DNA from: Phoenix dactylifera
Taxonomy: Eukaryota > Streptophyta > Magnoliopsida > Arecales > Arecaceae
Direction of reading: 5' to 3'
DNA length: 64,000 nt
Assembly (NCBI RefSeq): GCF_009389715.1
Contig: NC_052400.1
Location: forward strand, 22,351,674 to 22,415,673
Position numbers and translations under genes: made by a program. Below, one piece after another: positions 41,401 to 52,300 of this stretch (the stretch's first letter is position 1; each line of letters starts with the position of its first letter). Under the pieces are notes generated by a model. The model made no database searches, was not told the origin of the DNA, and worked only from the letters and a program-made list of their open reading frames with translations.

Positions 41401-44400
41401 AGGTAATTGCACACATGAAAGGATTATGAAATAATATTTATTGATCTAGGATATGGCTGAACGTTAGCCATGTAATGTAGATTATTGACGAAGTGGCTGA
41501 GCCTAATACTGTTCTTGATGTTTTAGTTATTATTTAGGAGCTTCTTGATTCCTCTATCCTTTCTTCAATCTTGAAGCAAAGTCTGTTAATTATGTGAAGT
41601 TATTTTTTATGTGAACCTGGACAATAAAAAATGACAATGTTGCAAATCTAACTGAACACTCTTCTTCCAGTTCTTTGAAATTCTCTTTCTGTAATACACA
41701 CCATCATGATAGCCCACTTGTGCATGTCTCAATTTCTTCTTTTCTTTATTGATTGTCCTCCAGCTATGAGCGGAGCCAATTGGGGAGGAGGGGGCAGGAG
41801 TTAAAAATAAGATCAGATTGTATATGCTATACATTGAGATTCTGAGAAAATTATGCATGTGCTCCTCTAGGAAATTGGTCAAGACGTTGTTGCCTTATAT
41901 TTTGGATTTTAGGTTAGCGAACCTGTTCAAAGGGAATATAAGGATGGAAACCACATGTTAGTGGGGGTTTGGAGAACTAATGATCAAGCATGCATGGTTG
42001 GAGAGACCTTATTTGGCAGGCACAGTTCCCCTAGTGATTGATTGTCAAGCTATTTGTCTCATTCTCATTGTCCTTTATGGGTAGAGGAAAGCAAAGTGTT
42101 GCAATTGGGGGGTGATATTTGCTTTTAACAAATATGGATTGCATATTTGGTGGCGTGCAATAATTCCTGTGTAGGTTCTTGCATTGCATATGACACTTTT
42201 TAGTGGAAGGGAGCATGCAAAAGATAAGGCAGGGGGAGGGTGTTTTGGAGATGGGTGAAAGACTGTTCCGCCGGGAGAGGTGGGGGGGGGGGGGGGGGGG
42301 GTGGTGGTGGTGGGGGTTGTTGGTGGTGTAAAATGCTAAAAGTAAGGATTGCAGCATGGCAAGGTAATGGGATCTTCGTCCTAGAGAACAAGGAGAAGAT
42401 TCATAATGCTTCATTCTTTTCTCTTTTGGGAAATAAAAGGAAGCAATGAAGGAGCGTGGACAGTAAAAATGAAAGAAAACCAAAGGGTCATTAGGTTTTC
42501 TTATGCCGATACTTATCTCTTAATTAAGTAATTGATATCTTTCTAGAACCTAATATACCCTTTCACCTTATTATAATAACAATACTTTTTGACCTTGTGA
42601 TATTATCTGCCATCTTCTTAATAATATGTGTAATGTCATATTGTTTAGTTTTAGTGTGTGAACCATCAAATTAGTGATCAATGTTTTGAAAACCAATTGT
42701 TTACTTTTGCTTTATACTATGATTGATACTTCATTATCAAATTTTTACCATCATCGATGGGATATTTGCATTTTCAGCTTATGAAGATGAGAGATCACTG
42801 CTAATGTCTCAGAAGAGCTTGGAAAAGCGGTTTGGTCAGTCACCAATTTTCATTGCATCCACCTTCATGGAGCAGGGGGGCATACCACCATCTACAAATC
42901 CAGCTTCTTTGCTGAAGGAAGCCATCCATGTTATAAGCTGTGGTTATGAGGATAAGACTGAATGGGGCAAAGAGGTTAGCTCCAATAACGTCCAATCTTA
43001 TTTCAGTGGCATGACTGCATTGCCAGAAATGATAGCCTGAGCTTTTACATCTTTTTTTCCCCAGATTGGTTGGATATATGGTTCAGTTACCGAGGATATT
43101 CTTACTGGATTTAAGATGCACGCACGGGGATGGATTTCAATTTATTGCATGCCACCCCGCCCTGCATTTAAGGGTTCTGCCCCAATCAATCTTTCTGATC
43201 GTCTGAACCAAGTGCTTCGGTGGGCCTTGGGATCAATTGAGATCCTCCTCAGTAGACATTGCCCGATTTGGTATGGTTATAGTGGGAGGTTGAAGCTTCT
43301 GGAGAGGGTAGCATACATCAACACCATAGTTTATCCCATCACATCCATTCCACTGATTGCCTACTGTGTGCTTCCAGCTATCTGCCTTCTCACAGGAAAA
43401 TTCATCATTCCAGAGGTCAGCAGCAATTTGTTTAGCAGCAACTTTTACCTTTCATAATTTATGCCCATGCCTGCATATTCTATGCATTTTGGATGTTCTC
43501 TTTATGTCTATGGCATTATAGGGCTTAATGACTTCTAACCATGTATATAATCCAATGCATTACAACATTTGGTTGATATGGGCACATATTGATCTATTTC
43601 CATATCTATATTCATTTTTGCGAACTGCGTTCCAATTTTCTTATAATTTAGGAATTCTGTACGGTGCTCCTTGATTGGATGTGCTTATACCATGATGGAC
43701 AAAGTGGGAAATATCCTCAATTGCAAAATATTTTAAACATGTCGAGCATGTATATTATGGGATATTTCTTCTGAAAAGAATCTTCTTGATGAGGAGTCTA
43801 ATCAGTAGTTAAATCTATTAGTACTTGAGATTCAGATTTTGCCTTTGTCCTTCATGAGATTCAAGGTATTTCAGTCAGTATGGATGCCTGCACATCAATT
43901 GGGGAGCCATTACCTTGGTAAATACTCTTGCTCAAGGGTTTTCACCCCCAGTTACGTGCTCTTTGACCTGTCTGCTGTTTCTTATTTATTTTCTTCATAA
44001 AATACTTATTATTAGAAGGAAGTTTGGCAAAATTTAATGTGTAAATTTAATTCTGCAGATGATTTATGGATTTATTTTCTGGCTCTTTGGTGCCATGCCT
44101 CGCATTGTTAATGTTTAAATTGAAAACTTATTAATATTTAAGATCTGTATCAGCTCAACGAGTCCACCTTCTTATGTTTCTCTTTGTTCCAGTTAGTTTG
44201 ACGGTTTGCATCTACAAGTCATCATATATGGCATAAAAAGTAGCTGAGGACTCTTAGATCTATCAATGTAATGTAGAGATGGAAGTGCCCATTCTGGACT
44301 TTTTTCTTGATGTCATTTGCTATTCTTCAATGCTGAATTTGATATTCATCATATTACTAGGTTGACTACATTTTCATACAGGAGTTATTGCTGTTGGTTT

Positions 44401-45483
44401 TCAGTTATTAAAAGAATGTAAATTGATTGCTGGTTGCCATGGGCAATAAAATCAAAATCTTCTTCACATATATAATCATCTGCAAAATGCAAGGTTAAGT
44501 TGAATGTCTTGGGCTGAAGGACTTCTTTTCTAGATACCTTGCTTGCACACATGCATGGGTGCAGTAATAATACAACATAGCGTAAAATTCAGTTTTGGGG
44601 GTTGATAAATGCATATTAAAACTGTTGGATGTTGTTCTAGGAGTGACTTGATATTTGGGCAAGAGATCTCCAAAAGCATGTGATTTTTGTACATAGGCAT
44701 TTCAGGCATATAGATTGCATCCAAAGGTTTAGATTTGTATTCCTCTGGGTGTGCAGTTCTCTCTTTACATAGCAATCTGCATTCCTTTTATATATTTATA
44801 TCTTACGTAACTAGTTAATGTGATCCCAACAGTTGGTATGGTGGGTGTTTGTCATTTAGGCCTCTAAACTTTCAATCCTTAAATGAATTATGCAGATAAG
44901 CAACTATGCGGGCATGTGGTTCATTCTGCTCTTCATCTCAATCTTTGCAACTGGAATTTTGGAGCTCAGGTGGAGTGGCGTCGGAATTGAAGATTGGTGG
45001 AGGAATGAGCAGTTTTGGGTGATCGGTGGTACCTCAGCTCATCTCTTTGCTGTCTTCCAAGGCCTGCTCAAGGTTTTGGCTGGGATTGACACCAACTTCA
45101 CTGTCACATCAAAGGCATCAGATGACGATGGGGATTTTGCTGAGCTGTATGTGTTCAAGTGGACAAGTCTCCTCATTCCTCCGACCACTGTTCTGGTCAT
45201 GAACTTGGTGGGGATGGTTGCAGGTGTTTCTTATGCCATCAACAGTGGTTACCAATCATGGGGTCCGCTGTTTGGGAAACTCTTCTTCTCCATATGGGTG
45301 ATAGTTCACCTCTATCCTTTCCTCAAGGGTCTTTTGGGTCGGACAAACAGGACACCAACTATTGTTATTGTCTGGTCCATTCTCCTTGCTTCCATCTTCT
45401 CATTGCTGTGGGTGCGTATCGATCCTTTTACCTCTCCCACCCAGAAGGCTGCAACAGTAGGGCAGTGTGGTATCAATTGCTGA
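35431..45483 (+). CDS. CESA1: Cellulose synthase A catalytic subunit, CESA1 type
   Basis: Fourteen exons: 35431-35511, 37033-37228, 37412-37605, 38351-38435, 38531-38717, 39450-39716, 39833-40178, 40265-40402, 40483-40608, 40711-40923, 41001-41265, 42778-42974, 43065-43415 and 44896-45483, total 1077 aa. It polymerises glucose from UDP-glucose into cellulose as part of the plasma-membrane rosette. Seen are the RING-type zinc domain C39-x2-C42 ... C81-x2-C84, two N-terminal membrane spans near residues 260-310, the catalytic DDG at 390-392, DCD at 557-559, TED at 774-776 and QVLRW at 814-818, then six C-terminal spans and the usual GQCGINC end. The N terminus [21 protein letters not shown] groups it with rice CESA1 and Arabidopsis CESA1, primary-wall forms. 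All phases agree and no stop interrupts it. Confidence 0.97.
36740..36850. repeat. Degenerate TACA/TA-rich simple repeat in CESA1 intron 1
   Basis: A stretch of alternating ACATATG and ATACATACATACATA units inside the 1.5-kb first intron. Low-complexity and self-complementary. Confidence 0.7.
42282..42301 (+). repeat. G20 homopolymer with following GGT repeats, CESA1 intron 11
   Basis: Twenty uninterrupted G are followed by GTGGTGGTGGTGGGGG and TTGTTGGTGG. It lies in the 1.5-kb intron 11 on the transcribed sense strand, so the pre-mRNA would carry a strong G-quadruplex-forming tract. Length may be affected by sequencing error. Confidence 0.9.
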
Positions 45484-45819
45484 TTCTTTCTTTAGGAGAT
45501 ACGTTTATGAAAAAGCTCAGCTCTCTCCAGTCCCTCATGTAAATACTGGAGGACTGGCGTTGGATCAGTAGCAAGGATGGATGTTTCAGCAATGTTATGT
45601 TTGTTCCGCACGGATGGTGCCATATGGCACCATTACTGCATTGGTGAAGCTGGTGTCATGTGAATTCAAAATCGTCTTTGTTGTGTAGCATATAATGGTT
45701 TCGTCAAAAACGGTGTAAAAACGTCAATGTACCCTTGTTATTTATTTTAACATTTATTGATAATATTTTGTGTCATAAGCGGCCTTTGTCTTTCTTGGTC
45801 ATGTTAGAACTTCATTCTC

Positions 45820-45825
45820 AATAAA
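45820..45825 (+). terminator. Candidate polyadenylation signal of CESA1
   Basis: AATAAA about 340 bases after the stop codon, in a T-rich 3' region. Plant signals are loose, so this is only the best match. Confidence 0.35.
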
Positions 45826-46404
45826 TATCTCGAAATAAGATAATAAGAAACAATATCTTGTGAATAGGCGAGATATGTAAGGTATGCTCGGCTTTTAGAC
45901 TTCACTTGCCGAACGGAGATTGCAGCGTCTAAAAATTGGTGCATCAATTATTGTTCATGTAACAAACTTGCAGGAGGTAGCAACCCAGTCCTCTTTTGGC
46001 ATGGCAGAAGACGAACCAGCTTCAGCTCTTCGCGAGGCTCGCTCTTTGGCGCACCCTGACAGGCTGTCCGGCGGCTGGAGGGATCACCGGAAGGTTGTCA
46101 CCAGTTGCATTATTTCAATCATGAAGCCATCTGAGTCGTGAAAGAAGAGTTGGTCTGCGTAGACGTACGCCACCCTCCTCGCCTCGCCGGCCTCTGGATG
46201 TAAGGTATGCTCACCTCCGAGGAGGGAGAAATAGGGAAGCCTTCGTTGCGGCGGCGCGAGGGATGTGAAGTGGGTCCCTTGAGATCTGTCCCTTGGTATA
46301 TCGCTAGTTCCGTAGCCCCCGAGAATGGGTCGAAGAAAGGCCGCGACTTGGGGGGTCTCTCACCTCGCGCCTTGGGTTTCGGGGGAGAGAGAGCCACGGT
46401 TTGG

Positions 46405-46412
46405 TATAAAAA
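46405..46412 (+). promoter_or_regulatory. Candidate TATA box of the TMEM128-like gene
   Basis: TATAAAAA lies in a GC-rich region about 430 bases before the ATG at 46834. The intervening sequence looks like a leader and has several upstream ATGs, so it may contain a leader intron. Confidence 0.45.
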
Positions 46413-46833
46413 GAAATCCAAGATTTGATGAATTTTGCGTAAATGCAGGAAAGAGGGTTTTCGATTTGTGCTGGTTTCCAGGGCTGGTCCCCGAATAGAG
46501 CAGTCTTCGATATGGGACTTGGTTCTTTGCATAGGTTTGTTGATTTCGTCTATTTCTGGTCGTTATCTAAAAGCCAAAGCGGAAAGAAAACGAAAAGAAA
46601 AAACAACCAAGCCTGACCGGTTTTGCGTAGAATCTTTGTCGTGATTTCGATTTGTTTCGGCTGTTCTGTTCAGGACCAGTAGCGCGCAGGTTTGGCTTTG
46701 CCAAGAGATTCGGCTCTTCTGACTTTCAAAGGTTAGTTTCTTGATATAGCGATTCCACGAGTGGTTAGTGCGGTTTCTTGGATGATTCTTTTATGATGCT
46801 CTGTGTTTGCTCGTTGGTGTAAGAAGATCCAAA

Positions 46834-49800
46834 ATGTCAGGGGGCACGCCGGTGGCTGGTGGCTACGTGAGGCAGAGACACAACCAAGGGTGCTTCTCCA
46901 GTGCTGACGACCTAGAGATGCAGAGGAACAGTGGAGGAAACTCCTCGACTGGCGAGACCTCGAGGACGATGCATCTTCAAGGCCACCAACATATTCGATA
47001 CCAGCCCTTCGGAGGGCTCGGACACGGAAAGAAGTCGTTGAGACGGTAATCTGGCTCATTGCGGTGTGCATCATCTACTATGGCGATCGGCGCTCAAATC
47101 TGATCTCTCTCTTGTGCTGGGATGGAAGGATCAAGAGGTAAAAAGAACCAGTCTCCTTGCTTGGATTATGTTTTACTTTTAGATTCTAGGAGAACTTTTG
47201 AAGTCAATAATGTGGATGTGGTAGCTATTTTGGTTCAAGAATGACATTTCGAAGTTCTATAGGATTGCTTTTATGAAAAAGTAAATTGCATGATGTCTTG
47301 ACTGGCCATAATTGTACACGCGAGAATTCCTAATTTTGTCATATCCTTTTTTTCTTTTCCTCTTATTTTGCTTTATGGTTACTTTTGTTCTACTTACAGC
47401 TGGAAGAAAAAAGAAGGATTTATCTCTCCAGTTGATGTCGAGCTCGTAAAGAACTAAGGGTGACTTTGGACTCATATTTATGCAGACATGAGATATGTTC
47501 TTACCTAGAAAAGGTGAAGATCAGATATACAATTGGTTCAGACATTTTAATTGTAAGATGGGGCTGAGCAGGGTTATTTGGGTTGGGTGGTTGGTGGGGT
47601 AATTCTTTTTTTCTATGCAACAAAACAGGCTGGAGGATATGTGGGTCAATGGCTTCCAGTGAATGTACTTTGGCTTGAAGTTTACAGCTCTAAGTTGTTG
47701 GGTGGTTTCTGGAATGAGTCAGGAGAGCTTGGATATACGTGGCTTGTTTTATGGATTATTAGCATGAAATCGATGTGGATTCTTTTAATTTTGAACTGAG
47801 TGGGGAAGCATCATCCATTTCCATGGAAGAGTTGAAGATTGCATCAAAGGTCACCATTCCATTATATTGACAGTTTGTTCACCTTCTGTGATTCCTAGAT
47901 GATAAGGAGGTGTCCTAAGATGCAACAGTAGTATAATTAATTTCCCTTCTTGCTTTTATGTTGACGTAATTCCCAGGGAGTATGTTGGGACAGAGTATTT
48001 ATAGTTGATAGGTAGTGCATGGGGTTATGTTGGATGAATAGGAAGCTTTTAGGTTTACAGGAAGTGAAACGAGCTGTGGAAGAGGCCTTCTGAGGAACAG
48101 GATATGCGCAATCACTCATGCTCTCCTCGTCCCTCCTCTCCATTGTTTCTTTGTGCTTGCTTGTATGCCGAATTTGCTGGTTATGTGATTGATCACCATT
48201 ACTATCAATTACTGTTTCATTCCTAAAGACTATGGTGGCTTTTGGAATTTGAAATGTCAAGAAGCAAATGAACTTCTATATTTAAATGCTGAAGTCGAGT
48301 TTTTATGTTCTGGCTGATATATGGTTCAGCCTCTGCATGTCAATAACATGGATTTTATTGTTACTGCACCTCTGGTGATTAGTGATTCTAGGAAGTTCAT
48401 AGAGCCTGATTGCTTTACATTGACACCATTATCTTGCTGGGAAACTATTATGTTCATTTGTTGTTTGCAGTGAAATTTTGGTAGGAGGTACCAATAGATT
48501 CTGACTTGACCTATGGCTTAATAATAAATATATTATTGATCAATAATTTAAGAGAAGGAAGTGTGCAATGGAGTGAAGTTAGTAGTTGCAGCATCTTTCG
48601 ATATAGTAATAATTGATCAAATAGTACAATTATGTGCAAGTTAGAGTCTTACCAAGGAAGCGGGCACAAAGGTGTGTGAGATTTGGAAAAGAGCTAGGCA
48701 AAACTAAAAATTACAGACTTTGAAAACTTAATATGATCAGGATTAAACATCTGATACAAATTGTTTGTGAAATATTTGTCATGCTGATTACTGAATTTGA
48801 TGATTAAGGGCCACTTTTTATGATTTTTTAAGAAGTATTTTCTTAGTGAGATCATGGACTGAATCTATTTTTATGATGATCAGTTGTTTTCTTTCCTATT
48901 CGACCTAATTTTTATTTGAGAGATAACATATAACCGAAGGGAGGAATATGTTTACCTGTAAATTGTTAAGGTCAATATATCTAAATCTGAAAGTTGGCAG
49001 CTTCATCATTTTGGTTGTTTGATATATATGTCGTTCACATGGATCTGCTATTTGACATATATATGATTTCCACATGAATCTGCTAGAATATTGTTGAAAA
49101 TATCGATCTTGTAGTTCTTTGCATGCATCTCATTCTAATTGCTTTTTGCACCAGTTTATCATTTTATACCTTCTTTACCTGTAAATGTGAAGCTTGATAT
49201 AGCTGAATCTGAAGACTGGTCCATCAATTTTTTTAATCATTTTAGTTATTTGAAATGTATGGTTTCCACATCAGTGTGCTTGATTTTATTGTGTAAAAAT
49301 ATTGATATTGCAGCAGTTCTTTGCATGCATCTCATCCAATTTCTTTCTGTTAGTTTAACATTTTATACCTCCTCTACCTGTAAAATGCAGAGCGTGATAT
49401 AGTTGAATTTGAAAGCTGATACCTGAATTTTGCTTTTTCACCATTTTGGTCATTTGATATGTACATTTTCCACATGAATCTGCTTATTGTTTAAAAATTT
49501 TGATCTTGCAGCAGTACTTTTCATGTATGTCAATCCAACTGCATTTTACATTAGTTTATCAATTATTTTGCAGGACAGCTCTGTACCTCAGTCTTGTGGG
49601 TGTTGCCTTGGATTTAGGCCTTAATTTATATTCCACATTTTTCTTGTGCGGTCCACAGAAGCTTTATGAAAAAAATGAAGCCTTGCTTTCTATAGCACCA
49701 TGTATCATCATGCTTGGATTCCTCTTGTTCTGCTTGTAAGTACAATTACTTGATGTACTCATTTATGAGAGAGGAAGGATCTTAAGCTAGAATTTAAGTT

Positions 49801-50085
49801 AAAGAGGTCTGCTTGATTTAGAGTATTTTGTTTAGTTTGTTGAAGCTCTTATTTTGCAGGTTATCATTTGCTTTATGGCCTATTTGGTGTTTCTTGTCCA
49901 TTCCTCTTTTGGTAAGAACCTTGCCTTTTTGTAAAAAAGAAACAGCAAATTACTTTGATATTTCATTTCAATAATGCTGCTTTTTTTCATTGCAGTTTAC
50001 ACTATTCATGGCTGTCATGGTTATATCACCATACTTGCTAATTGGACCACTTAGATTATCTGAATTTGCAGCCCGTGCTGACTGA
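46834..50085 (+). CDS. TMEM128-like membrane protein, first exon frame break
   Basis: Exons 46834-47137, 49574-49735, 49860-49911 and 49996-50085. The plant relative is Arabidopsis At1g34350, a small multi-span endomembrane protein of unknown function. The ATG opens MSGGTPVAGGYVRQRH ... SSADDLE, the family N terminus. From about 46965 the family sequence continues in another frame (LEDDASSRP, then VVETVIWLIAVCIIYYGDR and SNLISLLCWDGRIKR). The ATG frame itself stops at 47047. The later exons join in phase and give LYLSLVGVALDLGL, LLSIAPCIIMLGFLLFC, LSFALWPIWCFL and LFMAVMVISPYLLIGPL, about four hydrophobic segments. Skipping 47 bases (46918-46964), which begin and end at similar GACCT-GAG blocks, would restore the frame, but these bases lack intron borders. 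It may be an indel-damaged gene, an assembly error, or an unusual transcript. Confidence 0.75.
48951..49573 (+). repeat. Three-copy ~200-bp tandem repeat ending at a splice acceptor
   Basis: Units at 48951-49173, 49174-49372 and 49373-49573. Each starts near TACCTGTAAA and contains a block like GATATAGCTGAATCTGAA, CATTTTGGTCATTTGATAT, TTTCCACATGAATCTGCT, TTGATCTTGCAGCAGT, TTTGCATGCATCTCAT and AGTTTATCATTTTATACC. They are diverged by substitutions and small indels. The third unit ends exactly at the AG acceptor of TMEM128 exon 2. Confidence 0.8.
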
Positions 50086-50199
50086 TCTTTCAAAATTGAT
50101 TATCTGAGAACTGAAGAAAAACTGATTTTAGAAGGGTGAATTTCAAATGTATGTTGTGGCACTCTAACCATCATGGGAAGATTTACCAAGCCATGGATA

Positions 50200-51100
50200 C
50201 TTCAGGAACTAAGATTCATGAGGATGGCTGCAATGCCATGCTTTGGTGGTGAGTTCAGAGTTAATAAGGCTGGCATCCATACTGTGATCTGTTTGATATA
50301 ATTGTCAACAACTACTTCCAGATCACGCTTTTGATAAAATTTCTAGGTTCTGTTCAGCTCCTCAAGCGTTTGATAATACTTGGAGTTTAAACAACATTTT
50401 GCATCAGTTTAGTTTATGGAAAGACACTATGGAGTAAAATTATCCATATAATACACCCATCTATTTTCCATTATTTGATACAGATTAAGTTTTAAATTCT
50501 GATGAATAAGTCTTCGTTTTCTTCTTTTTTCAGGCCACCTTGGGTCAATTAGTAGCCTTGGAACTTGTTATTTACTTAAATTCTATCTATAGAGAACCCC
50601 ATTCTTCTTAAGGATGTTTCATTGCTTGAAGATACACATAATGATCGCTCTTTTCTATTTTTACCTAAAGTCATTCTGATTTTAAAATCATCTGTTCTGT
50701 ATACAAATAGGGTCACTTTGCAACCATTTGTTGAATATGTATGGTACTTTTCTCTCTCTATCAGACTATGTGAATAATGTTTCTAACTGTGAAGGATATA
50801 TATCTAATTCTAATTGGAATGCACACTTCTAATTGAATTGTAGGGAATCCATTATAAGTTGACCTCGGTGTACATGCATTCTGCCTATATTATGGATCTT
50901 GATTAGGTGGTGGCCTAGCAGAGTCTGTTTTTTGTAATAACCATCAAGATATCAAAAGTAGGGCATGCCTTATAGTATTTTAAAGGTACCATAAGGTGGC
51001 AACAGCCAAATAATACAGTACACATAGATAGTTGTGATCTCATAACTGCCAAATGTTTGATTCACCCTCCTCCTCTAGAACCCTCTTTTTTCCATCGTTG
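50200..51100. other. Intergenic, nothing recognised
   Basis: 3' flank of the TMEM128-like gene. AT-rich with short ORFs only. Confidence 0.5.
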
Positions 51101-51119
51101 AACTACTATGTCTTCATCA

Positions 51120-51300
51120 ACGTGGACATGGCGTAGGTGCTATCTGACCAAGCTGGTTAATTGTTTGGTGGTTATCCCAAGGGACCTGGTTTCAAATCCC
51201 ACCTTCACCAGCTTTTGGGGGGTGAGGGATGCTTTGGGAAGGGCAACACTCCATTGTGTAGCCCATTGCCTACATGCCTCTTCTACCAAAAAAAGAATAA
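51120..51300 (+). mobile_element. tRNA-derived SINE
   Basis: An A-box-like ACCAAGCTGGTTAATTG near 51148 is followed about 40 bases later by a B-box-like GGTTTCAAATCCC at 51188-51200, the spacing of a polymerase III promoter. The body ends in a C/T-rich stretch, TGCCTCTTCTACC, and an A-rich tail at 51284-51308. The size of about 180 bp fits plant SINEs. No target duplication could be fixed. It is plainly not a working tRNA gene, since no cloverleaf stems pair. Confidence 0.6.
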
Positions 51301-51309
51301 GTAAATAAA

Positions 51310-52300
51310 GTGGACATTGTGGAAAACGATGATTTTGATATACATGCATGAATTGCATTTTTCAATATATATGATGCATAATGTTTAACTAATGGCTAGA
51401 TAACAGGATAAAATAGTTAAATTTTGATTAAATGTTAGCAAAGTCAGCATCTGTGATAATTTTCATCAAGTTGGAAAACCTATAATATATGGGAAGTATT
51501 ACAGTATTCTATTCTACTAAATGTTTCATAGTACAGTAACTAGAGGGAGCTGAAATTTTATACCATTAACTGGACTTACACCTCGCCTCCATTGCTGCAG
51601 CACTCTGCAGTCTTCACTTGAATTAGCCTTTATAGAAATAGATTATACCCTATAGGTGCCCAGTATCACATTTTCTTATGTATTCTTTAATTGTGTAGTG
51701 TGTGCAATGACTACTGGTCCTTACAACAGAGACATCAGGCCTGAGGCAGGACATCTAGAAACATTCAGTCACTAAAGAATTAGAAACTTAGGGAAGGAGT
51801 AGCATTTCACCTCTTTCCAGCCAAGGAGAATCGATTAGATGATAGATGCAATCAAGGAGATCCTAAATCCATAAAGGCTATATCTATTTTAGAACATGGA
51901 TGTGGATCGAGCTACCCATTTTCAATACTTTTTAATGTAAACTATTTTTAATATTCGATAGTATGAACATCATATCACTTGTAATTCTTCTGATTGGGTC
52001 GGTGATTGAAGTTAAGTTCGTTTCCTGTTAATGCTGCAAAGTGCAAGCAGTAACTTTCCAGTCCAACTGTCAGTATCATCATAAAAGCTAGATGCTCCAG
52101 TTTCCGTCTTACTGTTTTAAAGCCTATTTTGCTCAGCCTATGATATGCGAGGGAAAATTGAACATTTCTTCATTTGATTTGCTTCGCCTGCATTTATACA
52201 TGGATTCTAGCTAGTTAAAAAAAAAAATATGTTTCTATCTACTTAATGATGAGCTGTGCTATGCCTCTAGGGGTTATTGATAGTATTCAGAAACTTTTTA
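51310..52300. other. Intergenic, nothing recognised
   Basis: AT-rich sequence between the SINE and the next LINE. No coding exon or repeat was recognised. Confidence 0.5.

Noticed and set aside
42031-42483. Minus-strand ORFs with long Pro and His runs
   Set aside because: They translate the G20/GGT tract of a CESA1 intron and have no known domain.
46119-46532. Minus-strand 137-codon ORF before the TMEM128-like gene
   Set aside because: It spans the candidate TATA box and leader and has no recognised domain.
51148-51200. tRNA gene candidate from A-box and B-box-like motifs
   Set aside because: No paired stems for a cloverleaf; the A-rich 3' tail fits a SINE better.
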